Position numbers and translations under genes: made by a program. Shown here piece by piece: positions 36,701 through 48,109 of a stretch of 64,000 nt of DNA. The notes under the pieces were generated by a model, which did no database searches, was not told where the DNA came from, and worked only from the letters and a program-made list of their open reading frames with translations. The stretch is from the NCBI GenBank assembly GCA_018340375.1, contig JAFFJZ010000006.1, positions 26,542,001-26,606,000 of the forward strand, given 5' to 3'. The stretch's first letter is position 1, and each line of letters begins with the position of its first letter. This DNA comes from Gonatopus flavifemur. Its lineage: Eukaryota > Arthropoda > Insecta > Hymenoptera > Dryinidae.

Positions 36701-38879
36701 CGTATTCACGGAATATCATATTGAAAATCGAAAATCTATGATAACGAGAAAAATATCCTGTGTTTTTCATGAGCCATCGGTACGAATCCTACGATCTTAA
36801 TGTAGTTCTTCTTCTACGATGGAATTCAATTTTGTTGGTACTCTTTTATTCACCTACCCCTACCAGAGATGTTTCGATAATATCGATATGAAATACTCGC
36901 CAAAAGGCGCCCGCCCGCTCGCCCGCTCGCCGCAACACCCCATCATCTTGGAAGAAAACGCTAAGATGTTTCGCTTCAATTTCATTTGGCATTGCCAAGA
37001 TCTTTTCTCTTTCTCCTCTTCTTCTTTCACGCGTATTACAATGGTACGGCGGCTGCGACTGCGGAAGGGAGGTTGGTAGAAACTCCAGTTGTAACACCAA
37101 TGCCAGCCACGATGGGTATGGCTCGTAATCTAGGAGCCGAGAACCGTGAGAATCGAAAGGTGAAGATGAAGCTTGAAAATAGCCAGGAAAAGTGGTACGC
37201 CATCTTCCTCTTGATGCATATCTATGAATATACTATTTATATCCTGCACATATAAATGGTAAACGTTCCCAGAAAGTTGAACCTGCCCTGTTTCATTTTT
37301 GATTGAAAATCCGATCGATTTTGAGGACGAAATTGATTGATTGATATGAGTTGAATGATACGAGTCTTCACGCGGATGTTCTTTCATCGAATCATCGTGA
37401 CAAACGCGAAGAAGAAACCTTGTTAAATATCGATTTAAAGTTCACGAGAAAAACAGGAATAATAATTCTCAGGTATCTTTGAAATAAACCCTCGAAAACT
37501 ATTTTTATGCCGCTGAAGTATACGAGGGATATTAATTACCGAATACCTTCTCTCGCTTGCATTTGAAAATGATGAACGACGACAAGGAAAGGAAGGAAAG
37601 ACAGTGCTATATACGTATTATCAAATTTTGAAGAAATGTTGAAACTAGTTCGTTTCCAAGGATCTCGTATTTTGTTTCCGGATGAATCATTTTGCATCCA
37701 TAAATTGTATGTATGATTTATTAAAGAAACTTTCTTTGCATTTCTTTGTAACAAATTTCACGGATGCTGTTTAGTTTGAAATTTATTTCGTGCGAAGAAA
37801 TATGAGATTGTCGGGGTTTTCTTACAATTGCTGATTCAATTTTCAGAATTGGATTTGGAAAGTTGTTCATTCTTTCATTCCCTCTTGAACGATTCTTGAA
37901 CATCTATGAATGTGAATAGAAAATTGTTATGTCCAATGCTTTTGGATTTCTTTGTTTTCATGATTTCAGGCAATTAGTTTTAATCGATTGGAGTTTGTAA
38001 CGAAGTTTCGAAAAATCAATTATATTTGAGGAAAAAAAAAAGAAGCCTTCTTCTCGCTCGTTGAACATTGGATTAGTGGATCCGATAGGTACACATTGTA
38101 TCATGCGAAGCAAATATTCGAACGTGAACTATTTGAAATCTCGTTAATTTTATGCGCGATACCGGATCCACATCTTTACATAATACACCCTTACAATCCC
38201 ATCTATACACCGAGCGCTGTAAATCCCAGAGTGGAATACATTGGCAACAAAGAGCCAAAGTGGCTGACCTCAACGTTAGGACTCACGTTCTTGTTGTTTC
38301 ATTTTTGTACTTTTGCGCTCTTGTACGTTTTAGTTGTATCACTGCATATGGAGAAACCAAAAGCGACAAAAGGAGAAAAGCGTGGGGAATAGACCCCTTT
38401 TATCTCGCTCTTCTCGGATATGCCTCGATTAGCATGGAGGTTAATTGGACTCTATCACGTCAAACGATTCGGTTTCGGTGAAATTACTTCAACGGTTATT
38501 TAGTTTCAAATAGCGTGAATGGCTCTAACAGATAACGAGAAAACAAAAGAGGAAGGAAACGATACAACACTTTATCGATGACGATAACAATGAGTCGGTG
38601 TATACATCCCCTTACCGAAGCACAATGCATTCGAGTGATGTTTCGTCGAATTTGTTCTCCTTCGTTCTCTCTCTCTCTCTCTCGTTTTATCCGAAATAGA
38701 TGGTACGACTTTCGCAAAATACTCGTGAAATGAGGAACAGCGATTATTGTATATCTGGTTAATTATGTCAACAAAAAATACATTGAATCCCTGGTTTTTG
38801 ATCCATTGGTTTCATTCGAGTCGGTGGATCGAACATCAGAATTATCACTGTTGCGACACATAAAACACTTGGGGGTCTT
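33796..38879. other. Long non-coding stretch, no gene seen
   Basis: About 5 kb, mostly AT-rich. A GC-rich patch (gcgcccgcccgctcgcccgc) lies at about 36906-36925. An open frame at 36986-37255 begins with a hydrophobic stretch, and another at 38096-38392 has one hydrophobic segment; neither has family resemblance and I do not call them genes. A short CT tract lies near 38668-38683. Confidence 0.4.
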
Positions 38880-39056
38880 TCATGGAAATTTAGTCGTCTC
38901 AGCTCAATTTTAGCTGGTATAAATGAAAGGCTAGTTGTGTGAAGAATTTATCTGTGATCAATGAAATTTATTTGGTTTGACTACATTTTTATTTAGATTA
39001 AATTTACAAAGAATTTTTTGTTAGCTAATTACTCAGCTGTACCCATGTGGAAATTT
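38880..39056. repeat. TTAGCT-family element, truncated copy
   Basis: Begins like the full copy at 41977 (ggaaatttagtcgtctcagc, caattttagctggtataaat, ggtttgactacatttttatt) and ends in ctgtacccatgtggaaattt, again an ACCC..GTGGAAATT boundary. About 80 percent similar to 41977-42160 by eye. Confidence 0.7.
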
Positions 39057-39395
39057 TTCCGGGCAACAACTTAGGATGTCCTAACCTTAGCCACTAAGGG
39101 GCCTAGTTGAGTTCCTGATATTCAGCCTGATTTCTCCAAGTCAGGGACATCCATATAAAGCCCATATGGGGCGACGGTGCATTATCAATTTTTTCCCCGA
39201 TTTTGAAAATCAAGGCACACCAACTACAACCTTCATAGGGCCTTGCGAGGCTTCCCGTATTCTTCCGAAGATCTTAATTCAAGCATACCTGTATACAACC
39301 CATGTAGAGCCAAGCTGTATTTCCAACGTTTTCCCCGTTAGGAACTACAGCCTGCATAAAGCCTTGCCCTTATATTATTTCCTTTTTTGTTTTAG
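39057..39395. repeat. GGGCC-word degenerate tandem segment
   Basis: Phrases such as agggacatccatataaagcc, catatggggcgac, catagggccttgcgagg and tgcataaagccttgccc repeat loosely at intervals of about 70-90 bp, alternating with ttttccccga/ttttccccgt. The same style is seen at 42447-42705 and 44700-44905. No gene. Confidence 0.5.
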
Positions 39396-40690
39396 AAAAA
39401 GGGAATTACAGGAGTTTCAATAAACCACAAAACTGATCTACTAATGTTAGCTTATGCAGATGACCTCGTGCTTCTTGCAGATACGTTTATAAATATGAAA
39501 AGACTGATCGCTGCTCTGAAAGAATACTGCGATACATTTAGTCTTGACGTCAACACGGAGAAAACTAAAATAGTTATTTTCAAAAAGGGTGGACATTCCC
39601 AATCAAGAAAATACCCTTCATTTCATTATGGTGAATCACAGATAGAGGTAACTGGGCAGTATAAGTATCTTGTTGTCATCTTTACAAACTCGGCAATTTT
39701 TATGAAATCTCTTCACAAAACCAATAACGCTATAAGTGCCACAGTCTCCTTAATACGAGCAACGAATACAGATTCCTGGTCAAACTCAAATACACTCTTT
39801 GAATCCCTAGTTAGAAGCATTGTTATGTATGGGGCTCAAATCTGGAGCCTTAGGTACCAAGACCAAATTGAAAAAGTTCAATCTCAGTTTTTCAAAAAAA
39901 TATTACACTTGCCTCTCAATACTCCAAATTATGCTGTCAGAATTGAAGTGGGTAGATTTTCCGCTAGCTGTACATATTTTCACTCAAGTTTTGACCTGGT
40001 TAGAAAAAATATATGAAATGCCTGAACACCGACTACCGAAAATTTGTTTCACAAGGTTAGAAATATTAGCAAATTCACCAAAGCAAAATAAAACATATAA
40101 CTGGATTACACAGGTAAGAGAACTATTTGTCTCTGCGAATGCGATGAATATATGGAAATCTCTGTCGCTAGCATCCTTGAAAGAAAATAAAGGACAAATT
40201 ATAACTAATTATGGAAAATACCTCTTTGAAAAGGATCTACAAAGGATACCAAATTCAACTACCCTTCAAATCTAACCTTATCTTAACCTGAATCTTGGTC
40301 CTCAGGATTACCTCAAAATCCGAATTCACAAGCACTCTAGAAATCTAATTGCTCAGATTCGATTAATAAATAATCTCTTTCCTAGAATAATCTGTGATTC
40401 ACAAATGTATAAACTCCCGAGCGATAACCTCTGCACGCACTGCAATTCCGAATTTACTGAGAGTCTTTATCACATACTAGTCGAATGCCCGGCAATCAAC
40501 GAAATGCGAAAGGACCTTTTTTATCAAACTAGTATCCCAGGTTGTGATGGGGACTCTTGGCTAAGTCTACTAAATAATTTAGACAAACGACGAATTTTGA
40601 AAATATATCGCTTCTTCAAGAGCCTCTGTAACGAACTTTGATGTAGGTCTTTAATATATTCCTGTCTTCGAATATAATCTATGTATTTAA
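39396..40690 (+). mobile_element. LINE fragment (3' half of a non-LTR retrotransposon)
   Basis: A truncated copy starting just before the RT catalytic box and extending through the C-terminal domain to a stop at 40639-40641, with perhaps 50 bp of 3' UTR. It is unrelated at sequence level to the jockey-like copy at 1470-3990. 5' truncation is typical. No poly(A) tail or target duplication was recognised. Confidence 0.8.
39399..40641 (+). pseudogene. Reverse transcriptase C-terminal half with zinc knuckle, broken
   Basis: Open from a GITGVSIN segment (motif-B end) into LLMLAYADDLVLLA, the RT active-site box (YADD at about 39453-39464), followed by a thumb-like region (VNTEKTKIVIF). The frame shifts near 39957-39962 in a tttt run: the first frame stops at 40014-40016, while the continuation (FPLAVHIFTQVLTWLEKIYE) is one frame over. 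An in-frame TAA at 40273-40275 interrupts it again, and the frame then stays open to 40641. It carries CTHCNSEFTESLYHILVECP, a CxxC...H....C knuckle typical of the C-terminus of several LINE clades. Clade not assigned; CR1-, I- or R1-like relatives all have such parts. Non-functional. Confidence 0.85.
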
Positions 40691-40984
40691 TTATGTTAAG
40701 TCTAAGAAAAACAACGCTGTAACTCCTTTGTAATGATCTTTTGATCTATGCAATAAACACATTGGTATTATTTCCTTTTTTGAATATAAACCTACTTTAA
40801 AAAGCAAATTTATTGAAATTGTGTTGATAATTCCGACTTTTTGCGGTGTATGCCCCCAAAAAAATATTTCATCCATGATTACTGTGTTCACACTATCGGT
40901 GCACAATGTCAAAAAATCGGAAAAAACACTGAATGAGACTGTTCTGTGTTTTGATACAGTCCGATAATGTATGAACAAAGTAAT

Positions 40985-41420
40985 GTTGGGTGGAATACCC
41001 GAATAGAAATTGGAATCGGCTCGTTCCAGGCCCTGTCTGGACTCAAGTCAAAGTGGTCTGGGTACAGATAAGGCCTTGGATAGCCCAATTTTCAATCCAG
41101 GAAATTTCCTCCTTGCAATATTTATTCAATTTGATGATATTCGCAACAATTCATTATCCTTTCAAAGGTCTTAGTTTCATCGTCTACATTAGCTTCATCA
41201 TGGGTATCCTACATAAACCCAAGTTGGGAATACTATGCAAGCCCTGAAGATGAGTGCGTGACAATCCTGTCTAGGCCCTGTGAGGGTAACCGAAACAGGG
41301 CCTGGGATAAAACGAGGACGCCTAGTTTGGCCCAAATTCCCGCAAAGAATTAATTTCCACACAGGTTATTGTTCATTTTATTTGTTCGTTTCCGAGAAAA
41401 CTGGGGGGGGGGGGGGGCGA
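40985..41420. repeat. GGGCCTGG-word repeat ending in a G-run
   Basis: Begins tggaatacccgaatagaaat. Contains ccaggccctgtctgg, gtctaggccctgtgagg and aacagggcctggg, and ends with ttttatttgttcgtttccga, gaaaactg and a run of 15 G (41403-41417). The last part matches the right half of the TTAA element at 54029-54240. Confidence 0.5.
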
Positions 41421-41766
41421 AATGTCCTCAACAAGTTTTACAATATTTCCACTAGTGGAATACTAGACACCTGCGAATGCCTCGCTAGATAATTGTGAAT
41501 CACTCTTAACACTTACAAGTATTTGGCGAGGCACTCGCAAGTGTGCAAAATCCGTAAATGCTCAAACGTTTCTACTAGGGTGGGTGCGTTATGCGGAATT
41601 TGTAGGGAATATCTCTCCAAACTGTTTTGACAAGCTCCACAGACATCCACTACATCCTCCCACTTGGCGATGATTTTTCAAAGTCAATTCCAAATTCCGT
41701 TAGGAGACTACTTTAATCCAAGATCTTGGGAACTTTTTTGTCACTATTAATATCTGTAAAATCACT

Positions 41767-41944
41767 TTTTTCACTCTCTAAATTCTTTGGAGTGAATATT
41801 CACTCTTCAAAGAGTCAAAATACTGCAACTCTAGAACGGAGTGGGAGCTCAACTCTTTAAGAGCGAAATTTTTCACTCTTTCGGAGTTGCAGTATTTTCA
41901 CTCGGCAAGAGTGAATTTTCACTCCAAGGAATTTAGAGAGCACT
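41767..41944. mobile_element. 178-bp GAGTGAA foldback element
   Basis: The left arm (tctctaaattctttggagtg, aatattcactcttc, aatactgcaactct) pairs with the right arm (agagttgcagtatt relatives, aagagtgaattttcactcc, aaggaatttagaga). Arms are about 70 bp around a short centre. GAGTGAA/TTCACTC words dominate. A related, less ordered segment lies at 62455-62590. Confidence 0.82.
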
Positions 41945-41976
41945 TTTGTGAACCCCATGAATCGCTGGCAACCCTG

Positions 41977-42445
41977 TGTCTCTCATAAAAATTTAGTTGT
42001 CTCAGCTCAATTTCAGCTGGTGTAAAAGAAAGGCCAGTTGTCTGAAGAATTTAGCTGGGAACAATGGAATTTGGTTGGTTTGACTACATTTTTATTTAGA
42101 CTGGCTAAATTTACAACGTATTTTTTGCTAAAGTAGCGAATAATTTGCTCCATTAGCTAATTACTTAGCCTTAGCTGCCGATTATTAGCTTAAGCAGCTA
42201 AATTTTTAGTATTGCACATAGATTAGCGTACAAATTGAGCTGGAAAAGTCGACATTTTTCTTTGCAACGTTGAAAAAAAATCGATGCCGTAGTTCACAAA
42301 ATGATTCTCACAACAAAAAATTTGCTGTTCCAGCAGAGGGTACTGAACATCAAGCTAGTTATGTAAAGAATTCAGCTGTGACCAATGAAATTGATTTAGT
42401 TTTACTCAATTTTATTTAGCGTGACCAAATTTCTTACCCGTGTGG
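41977..42445. repeat. TTAGCT-family element, fullest uninterrupted copy
   Basis: About 470 bp with repeated attagctaattacttagcc, attattagcttaagcagct, aaatttagctggg and similar. Its two ends resemble each other (caatttcagctggtgtaaaa; tcaattttatttagcgtgac). It closes with cttacccgtgtggaaatc. It serves as the empty-site reference for the twice-interrupted copy at 44930-46140. Confidence 0.7.
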
Positions 42446-42446
42446 A

Positions 42447-42870
42447 AATCAATCCTGGGCATCCTCAAGTATGTTCGGGCCCCGTGAGGGTATAACTTGG
42501 GCATCCAATATAAGAGTTTCCCACTCACGGCTCATGTGGGCCCCATTTGGGGTTGCTGATGTACTCCCCGGATATTTTAATCTAGGGATGTCCATCCAAA
42601 GTCCATATAGGCTCTGGGCAAGCCACCATTGTCTCGCCCAGATATTGTAATTTGAGCATGCCCAGTCACACCTTATAGAAGCCCTGGATTGGCTATCATT
42701 GTTTCCCCCATTAAAAATATCCGACAGAACCGGACAACGTTTTGAACCACATCCGACAGGTTTGTCTGACATTGTTTGGTTTGTACATCAGTTTGAACAC
42801 TCATGGAACTGCCAGACAGAGCCAAACAGAACCTCTCAGATCCAGGTCAAAATCCTATCTGGTTGAAATT
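42447..42870. repeat. GGGCCCC-word segment plus a partial TCCGACAG MITE
   Basis: 42447-42705 repeats phrases like tgggcatcc, tcgggccccgtgagg, gtgggccccatttgggg and gcccagatattgtaatt. From about 42706, cccattaaaaatatccgaca begins a partial relative of the 26477-26724 MITE (ccgacagaaccgg ... ccaaacagaacctctc). Confidence 0.5.
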
Positions 42871-43874
42871 TTATTTCATTATTTTGGGTATCGAAATTTT
42901 TGTTTTCGTTCAGTTTCCTTTCAACATTAGGAGGAGGTTTTAAAAAAATTTTTTCTCGGTGTTATTAACCTACATCAGAAAGAAGATGAGAGAGCTCACG
43001 GCCGGGGTTCCATCGATAGTAAACATTGAAGCGCCCTCTTATCGGATGGAACACGGAACCTGGTCCATCAACCCCCTCTCTCATTTTTCATTTTTCTTAT
43101 TCATAATGATGAAAAATTATATGCATTCAACACCGATACATGAAATCATTTCAATCAAATACGTGTTGAAAAGTATACAAAAGAAATGCGCGATTTTGTA
43201 GTATTGAAAAATAAAATTGCAGTGTGTCAACTTCCATGATCCAACCGTCAGAGGGCCGGTGGAACTTTTACTATCAGTGAAAAGGTGCCCGTGAGCCCTC
43301 TCATTTTCTCTCTGCCTACATACATGCAACAACGGAATACTTCGTATTGACGTTGATAGAATTGTCTATAGAGTTTTTCAAAATAGTCAACAGGATTTTC
43401 ACCAAATACTTCGGATTGTAATTCTCGTATCCTCTGAAGTGAAAATCAAAGCTGACGTACATTCGAGACATGCTCAATGTTGTTAGGTCAGAATTGCATT
43501 GTCTTTTATTCCTACTAGGGAAATGTCTGACACTGAATGAATTCAAACGTATCTTGATTTCTATGTTTTTGAAAGTGATTCTTCAAACAATTTGAAACAA
43601 CCTATGAGCTCGAAATCAAAATTCCAAAAATTTGATAAGCCTTTGGCTGACAGTAAAAAATATTTTGATTACCTTCCTAAAAATTTACATACAAAAGCGG
43701 ATGGGAATTTTCATTTGTTTTTGATTTGATGGTAATTTTACATAAAGCATAGATCTATCAAAAGCTAACCTTCAAAGAACATTTTGCTGGAGCAAATTCA
43801 TTTGTCTTTTATCTGAGGATCATCACTCGAATATCCAAGGGCCCAGCGCAGGATGAAATTTGAAAATTCATATG
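42871..43874. other. Non-coding, no gene seen
   Basis: AT-rich DNA with no recognised gene or bounded repeat. Confidence 0.4.
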
Positions 43875-44698
43875 CACTGTTAGAAAAATCTGTCTTAACC
43901 TTAACAATACTATTATGAAGTTTTTTACATAAACATTTTATTAAATTTCATACGAAATTTTGTATGAAATTTCATATTTTCATATTAAATTTAATAATCG
44001 TTACCCAGTGAACACCATATGTAAATGTTACATAGCACAGAAATCACAAGTTACATAACTCTGTTACGTATATGTGATGTAATAATTACATAACAATTTA
44101 CGCTCATATTGAGTCACAATTTGTTATTTCTATGTTACGTTTTATTTACTTCATATGCAAGGGACCTGAAGAAAACATGATTTTGAAAGTTGATGTTATG
44201 TATTAGTTATGTATTTGAGTTACCAAAATAAGAGTGTACAATCAACAGAGTACTTGGGTACGTAAAAGTTACGTCAATGTTACGTTCAGCGTTATTGCTG
44301 AGAGGATAGGGAAATTGAATTTTCATGTAATAAAAATTTTCTTTCCCAATACAGCGTTTTGCCATCGGCATTACATTGCAGTTATATATTGGTTACGTAA
44401 AGATCCTACTTCTTTATGTAAGTAACTGCAATGTAACATTGTTCCTCACATGGTTACGTAAATGAGTAGGAAATTGTGAGTCATGTGTGACTCACATGTG
44501 ACTCCCAAGTTACGTCACCAGTTACTTGACGTTATGTAGTTTTTATGTAATATTTACGTAACTGTGTTCACTGGGTTCTTAAATTCAATATGGAAATATG
44601 GAATTTCATAAAAAATTTCGTATGAAATTTAATAAAGTGTTTATGTAAAAAACTTCATAATATATTTGTTAAGTTTAAGACAGATTTTTCTAACAGTG
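43875..44698. mobile_element. Foldback MITE (outer), split by a second MITE
   Basis: Ends are cactgttagaaaaatctg and cagatttttctaacagtg, perfect over 18 bp. Pairing continues (taatgaagtttttt-like, ttacataaacattttatta, atttcatacgaaattt) for about 120 bp per arm. The centre is interrupted at 44003-44576. A relative without that insertion lies at 18266-18514. Confidence 0.88.
44003..44576. mobile_element. 574-bp TTACGTAA-rich MITE (inner)
   Basis: Ends are acccagtgaacac and gtgttcactgggt, exact over 13 bp. The interior is saturated with gttacgta, ttacataac, gttacgtc and atgtaat words on both strands. It lies in the middle of the outer MITE; joining its flanks gives aataatcgttcttaaattc, close to the intact centre of the 18266-18514 relative. 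Target duplication is at most one or two bases and not certain. Confidence 0.85.
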
Positions 44699-44699
44699 T

Positions 44700-44910
44700 G
44701 GGCTGAAATGAATCCCTTAAGTTGGCCCAAGTTGAATTCTTGATGTGATCCAAGTTTGGGAATCATTACGGGGCCTGGATTGAAAAGCGTAACACCCCAA
44801 GTTAGGCCCAATCCTGATGCCCTAACCAGGGCCACATTCCGAGTAGGAATCATAAACCTGGCCCAGGTCTTAGCCCGGAAAAATTTCCACCCGGGTAGCT
44901 GTTTAATATT
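44700..44910. repeat. GGGCC/CCCAAGTT-word repeat
   Basis: Phrases ttggcccaagttgaattc, atccaagtttggg, cggggcctgg, agttaggcccaatcc and ctggcccagg, closed by aaatttccacccgggtagct (44881-44900). Same style as 40985-41345 and 51690-51850. Confidence 0.5.
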
Positions 44911-44992
44911 CAACTAAACCCTTCCCCTCAATGTAATTTCGGTGTATCACTGTTTGCTCTTACAACGAATTTTTTGTTCAAGCAGCGGACAA

Positions 44993-45209
44993 CCCACTGA
45001 GCATTTCTGTTAGAACCTTGCATTAATATTGCAGCGATATTGATGCGATCTTGAAAGTACCTGTCATGAGAATTACAACAGTAATATTACAGAATTCAAT
45101 TACAAGTAAATTACAGCTATGTTACGTTGTCAAGTGATATTCCGAGGATAAGATCGCATCAATATTGCTGCAATATTAATACGAGGTTCTAACGGAAATG
45201 CTTAGTGGG
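44993..45209. mobile_element. 217-bp foldback MITE inside a TTAGCT element
   Basis: The left end cccactgagcatttctgtta pairs with taacggaaatgcttagtggg. Arms extend about 60 bp (attaatattgcagcgatatt; gatgcgatctt). Flanking aa on both sides may be a 2-bp duplication. The uninterrupted paralogue near 42135-42150 lacks it. Confidence 0.88.
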
Positions 45210-45252
45210 AATTTGCTTCGTTAGCTAAGTACTCAGCCAATTATTAGCTTAA

Positions 45253-45949
45253 GGGGTGAGGTGGGTTTCAAAATTTCAAAAAATCGATTTTTTTTTTTTG
45301 CTTATCTTATAATTGAATATGTTGAGAATATTCCTTTAGAATTTTAAAACGATCCGAGTCATATTCTAAGAGATATAGCCTTTGGATGTTTCTCTTTTTT
45401 TTTACATCTTCAATCGCGTTTTTCTCAAAACTACATTTTTGAATTCGGTAGTCACGATTTCTCGAAAACTTATGAACCGATCTCTTTCAAATTTTGCACA
45501 CTTCTTCAAAATAACATTATCTCGTGCTTGAACGAAGGAATTTTTTTCTTTTCTATTCCAAGTAATTTTTCAAAGGCATCAAGGGTGCAAATTTTATTTA
45601 AAATAAGGGTTTTTTGTTTCCAACGCCGCCAAAAATGTAATTTTTTTTTTCCTTCGTCCAAGCACGAGTTTTTAACATCTACTAACAGAAAATTTTTGGT
45701 TTTTGCATATTAGATGAATCTGTCATGAGTTATCCCGACTACGCCAAGAGAACTTTTTTTTGAGGGGTCATAGGAGACGACGTGTCCACGCCTTAATTTT
45801 CAATATTTTTCAATGAAAATTTCACAAACCACTCATAAAATATGTATCTTTTATGTGTTGAATTGATGGAATGAAATATTCTGTTGATTAAATAAAAAAA
45901 AATTCATAAAAATGTACCTATTTTGAGCTTTTGAAACCCACCTAACCCC
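45253..45949. mobile_element. 697-bp TTAA-flanked element (piggyBac-type MITE)
   Basis: Ends are ggggtgaggtgggtttcaaaa-like on the left and the complementary gaaacccacctaacccc on the right. TTAA lies on both sides (45249-45252 and 45950-45953). The empty site is visible at about 42188-42200 as agcttaagcagct. It also has an internal stem ctcgtgcttgaacgaagg (45521-45538) / ccttcgtccaagcacgag (45651-45668). TTAA duplication is the signature of piggyBac transposases. No transposase gene is inside. Confidence 0.85.
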
Positions 45950-46140
45950 TTAAACAGTTAAATTTTCAATAGTGCACATAGATCAGCGTACAAATTGAGC
46001 TGGAAAAGTTGACATTTTTCTTCGCAACACTTGGAAAAATCTCTGCCATAGTTCACAAAATGATTCTCACAATAAGAAATTTGCTATTCCAGCAGAGGGT
46101 ATTGAACATTATACGAATAATGTGAAGAATCTAATTTTTG

Positions 46141-48062
46141 TCTCTTTTGTTCTTATAAACCAATCCTTATAGAGAACCTTCATAAAAACCTTGTCACAGA
46201 TTTGTAGAAACGCAAGACCCTTATTTTGAAATTCATCCCAGAAGCTTGTAACTTCGCGCATAAAAGACATCCATCAGGAATTTAAAAAATCTTGCGAGAT
46301 GTATAGGAGGAACATGGAGTTTTATCCACAAAAGTACACCTCTCGTACGCACCGAGAAAATTGAGTAGGAAATTTTGGAAAACAATGCAACACGAATGAT
46401 CGTTAGGAGTACATTTTAGCTAACGATTTCATATCAATATCCAACAGTCCGTGACTGATGTAGGATATCATGAATTTGAAATACCTTTCAACTCTTGCCC
46501 TGAACCATAAATGCACCATACATACTATACATGTTATGCTTTAGGTATCTCTCGTACGAACATTCGCATATATGGTTCAATTTCACGTTGACAATTTTGA
46601 ATTTGCAGCGGACGTATTGTTGTACATATTATCGTTCTGACGATATTCCAGTAACGATTGAGATAACAAAGGTATATCGTGCATAATATCTACGACTAAT
46701 TCACTGTGGATTTGTTGTCATTTCAATCTCATTCATGTATATTTTAGGTGGACCGTTGTCATACGATATTGTTGAACAAGAAACTGTTGAGACTGCACGC
46801 ATAAAAAATTAATTTTCCACAATTAATAAATTTCATATCCCCTGCGGGAGAATAGACAAAGAATTTATAAGATATGTGATTGTATATCGGGAGAGATACA
46901 ATATGTTTACATTCCAGGGGCATGGCTATTGTTCGGAAGTAGAATAATCATTGAATAGGAAATGTGAGGGTTCATCTGCAATCATGGCTGACGTATACAT
47001 CAGATTGAAGCTTTGAATACATCCGTTCGATGTGTTCCCGTCAGTGTTATTTCTATGACAATTCCAATTTACGTGTTTCACATCGGGATCGTGTTATATT
47101 ATACACTATTGAAACTCCATTCAGGCAACCCTCAAGATTATTCTACGATGCTGTATACGTATGAACATATTTAATTTAATCCTTCGTGCGTCAACTTGAT
47201 TCAAATATACTTGATTAGATGGGGAATAGAATCGGAGTAGCTGTGTATGAAATCATAAATCTCGTTCTTTGATTTTCGTTGAAAAAAAATATCGCTGACC
47301 CTATTAAATTTTGTGTGATCTCGTAATCATAAATACGGCGCCGGGGTACTTCCCCGAGTTCATTATATTCTCGTCCTCCCTCTTGATACAAGAGCTTGAG
47401 AGAACGGGAAAAGAAAATTTCGTCACGTTTCAGTGTTTGGGACTAACGAATGGCATAAATAAATTCAGAGTCGAGGAGAGATTCGTTGGAAGGAAATCGC
47501 AGTGCGTATTCCGGCGACTCCATTTAAGTAGAAATAAAATCCCACGGGATGTGAGTTTAGCAGTTTGTTAAACAGCTCCTAGCTCTTTTTTTTCTCCGTG
47601 TCCTGCGTCCTTTCTTTCCTTTTTTTCCAGTCCATCTTTTTCTCACTTCCTTTTTATTTTCTATCTCTTCGGGTCTTGGTTTTCTCGTTTCCTCGCGTGT
47701 CCTCATTTCCAATAGACATCGGACGACCAACCTCTCCTCCCTCGCAGTATTTTCTTCGCTCCATTCCTTCTCTCTTCTTTGGGTTCGAGCCGCGAATCGT
47801 CGGAGTTATAGTTTCACGAATAGAGCCAGAGATCCCCATGGCCGAAGGGGATGTTTCACCGATAAAACTGCGCATGGATTGTTTTATGGCATCGCTTTGT
47901 GTACGTGTCCGTGTATATTCATAACCGGTACATAGGTATACCACTCTATACGTATACATAGAGGTACTCGAATAAAATCGAGTCATTCTACTTTTTCCAC
48001 GTTCACAATCGAGAATACATAAACGGAAATGAAAGTGCTGAGATGTGGTTTCTATTTTTTTC

Positions 48063-48109
<47 letters not shown>

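Larger units (their letters stand above)
44930..46140. repeat. TTAGCT-family element interrupted by two later insertions
   Basis: Colinear with 42105-42390: acgaattttttgttcaagc, then insertion 1, then aatttgcttcgttagctaag, tactcagccaattattagc, then insertion 2, then agttaaattttcaatagtgc, atcagcgtacaaattgagct, catttttcttcgcaacac and attccagcagagggtattga. Removing both inserts restores the order seen in the other copy. Confidence 0.8.

Noticed and set aside
36986..37255. Open frame with a hydrophobic start (FLFLLFFFHAYY), resembling a signal peptide exon ending at AAG|gtgaag
   Set aside because: No ATG in frame before it, no convincing acceptor, and no resemblance to a known protein; the hydrophobic run comes from a CT-rich stretch.
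38096..38392. 98-codon frame with one membrane-like segment (LTFLLFHFCTFALLYVLVVS)
   Set aside because: Overlaps another open frame of similar length, has no family match, and its codon composition is like the surrounding AT-rich DNA.
41403..41417. G-run as quadruplex or telomere-like signal
   Set aside because: A single homopolymer inside a repeat edge; no further G-tracts nearby to form a four-run motif.
48066..48105. CT-tract as promoter GAGA-factor site
   Set aside because: A pure dinucleotide run without promoter context is better called a microsatellite.
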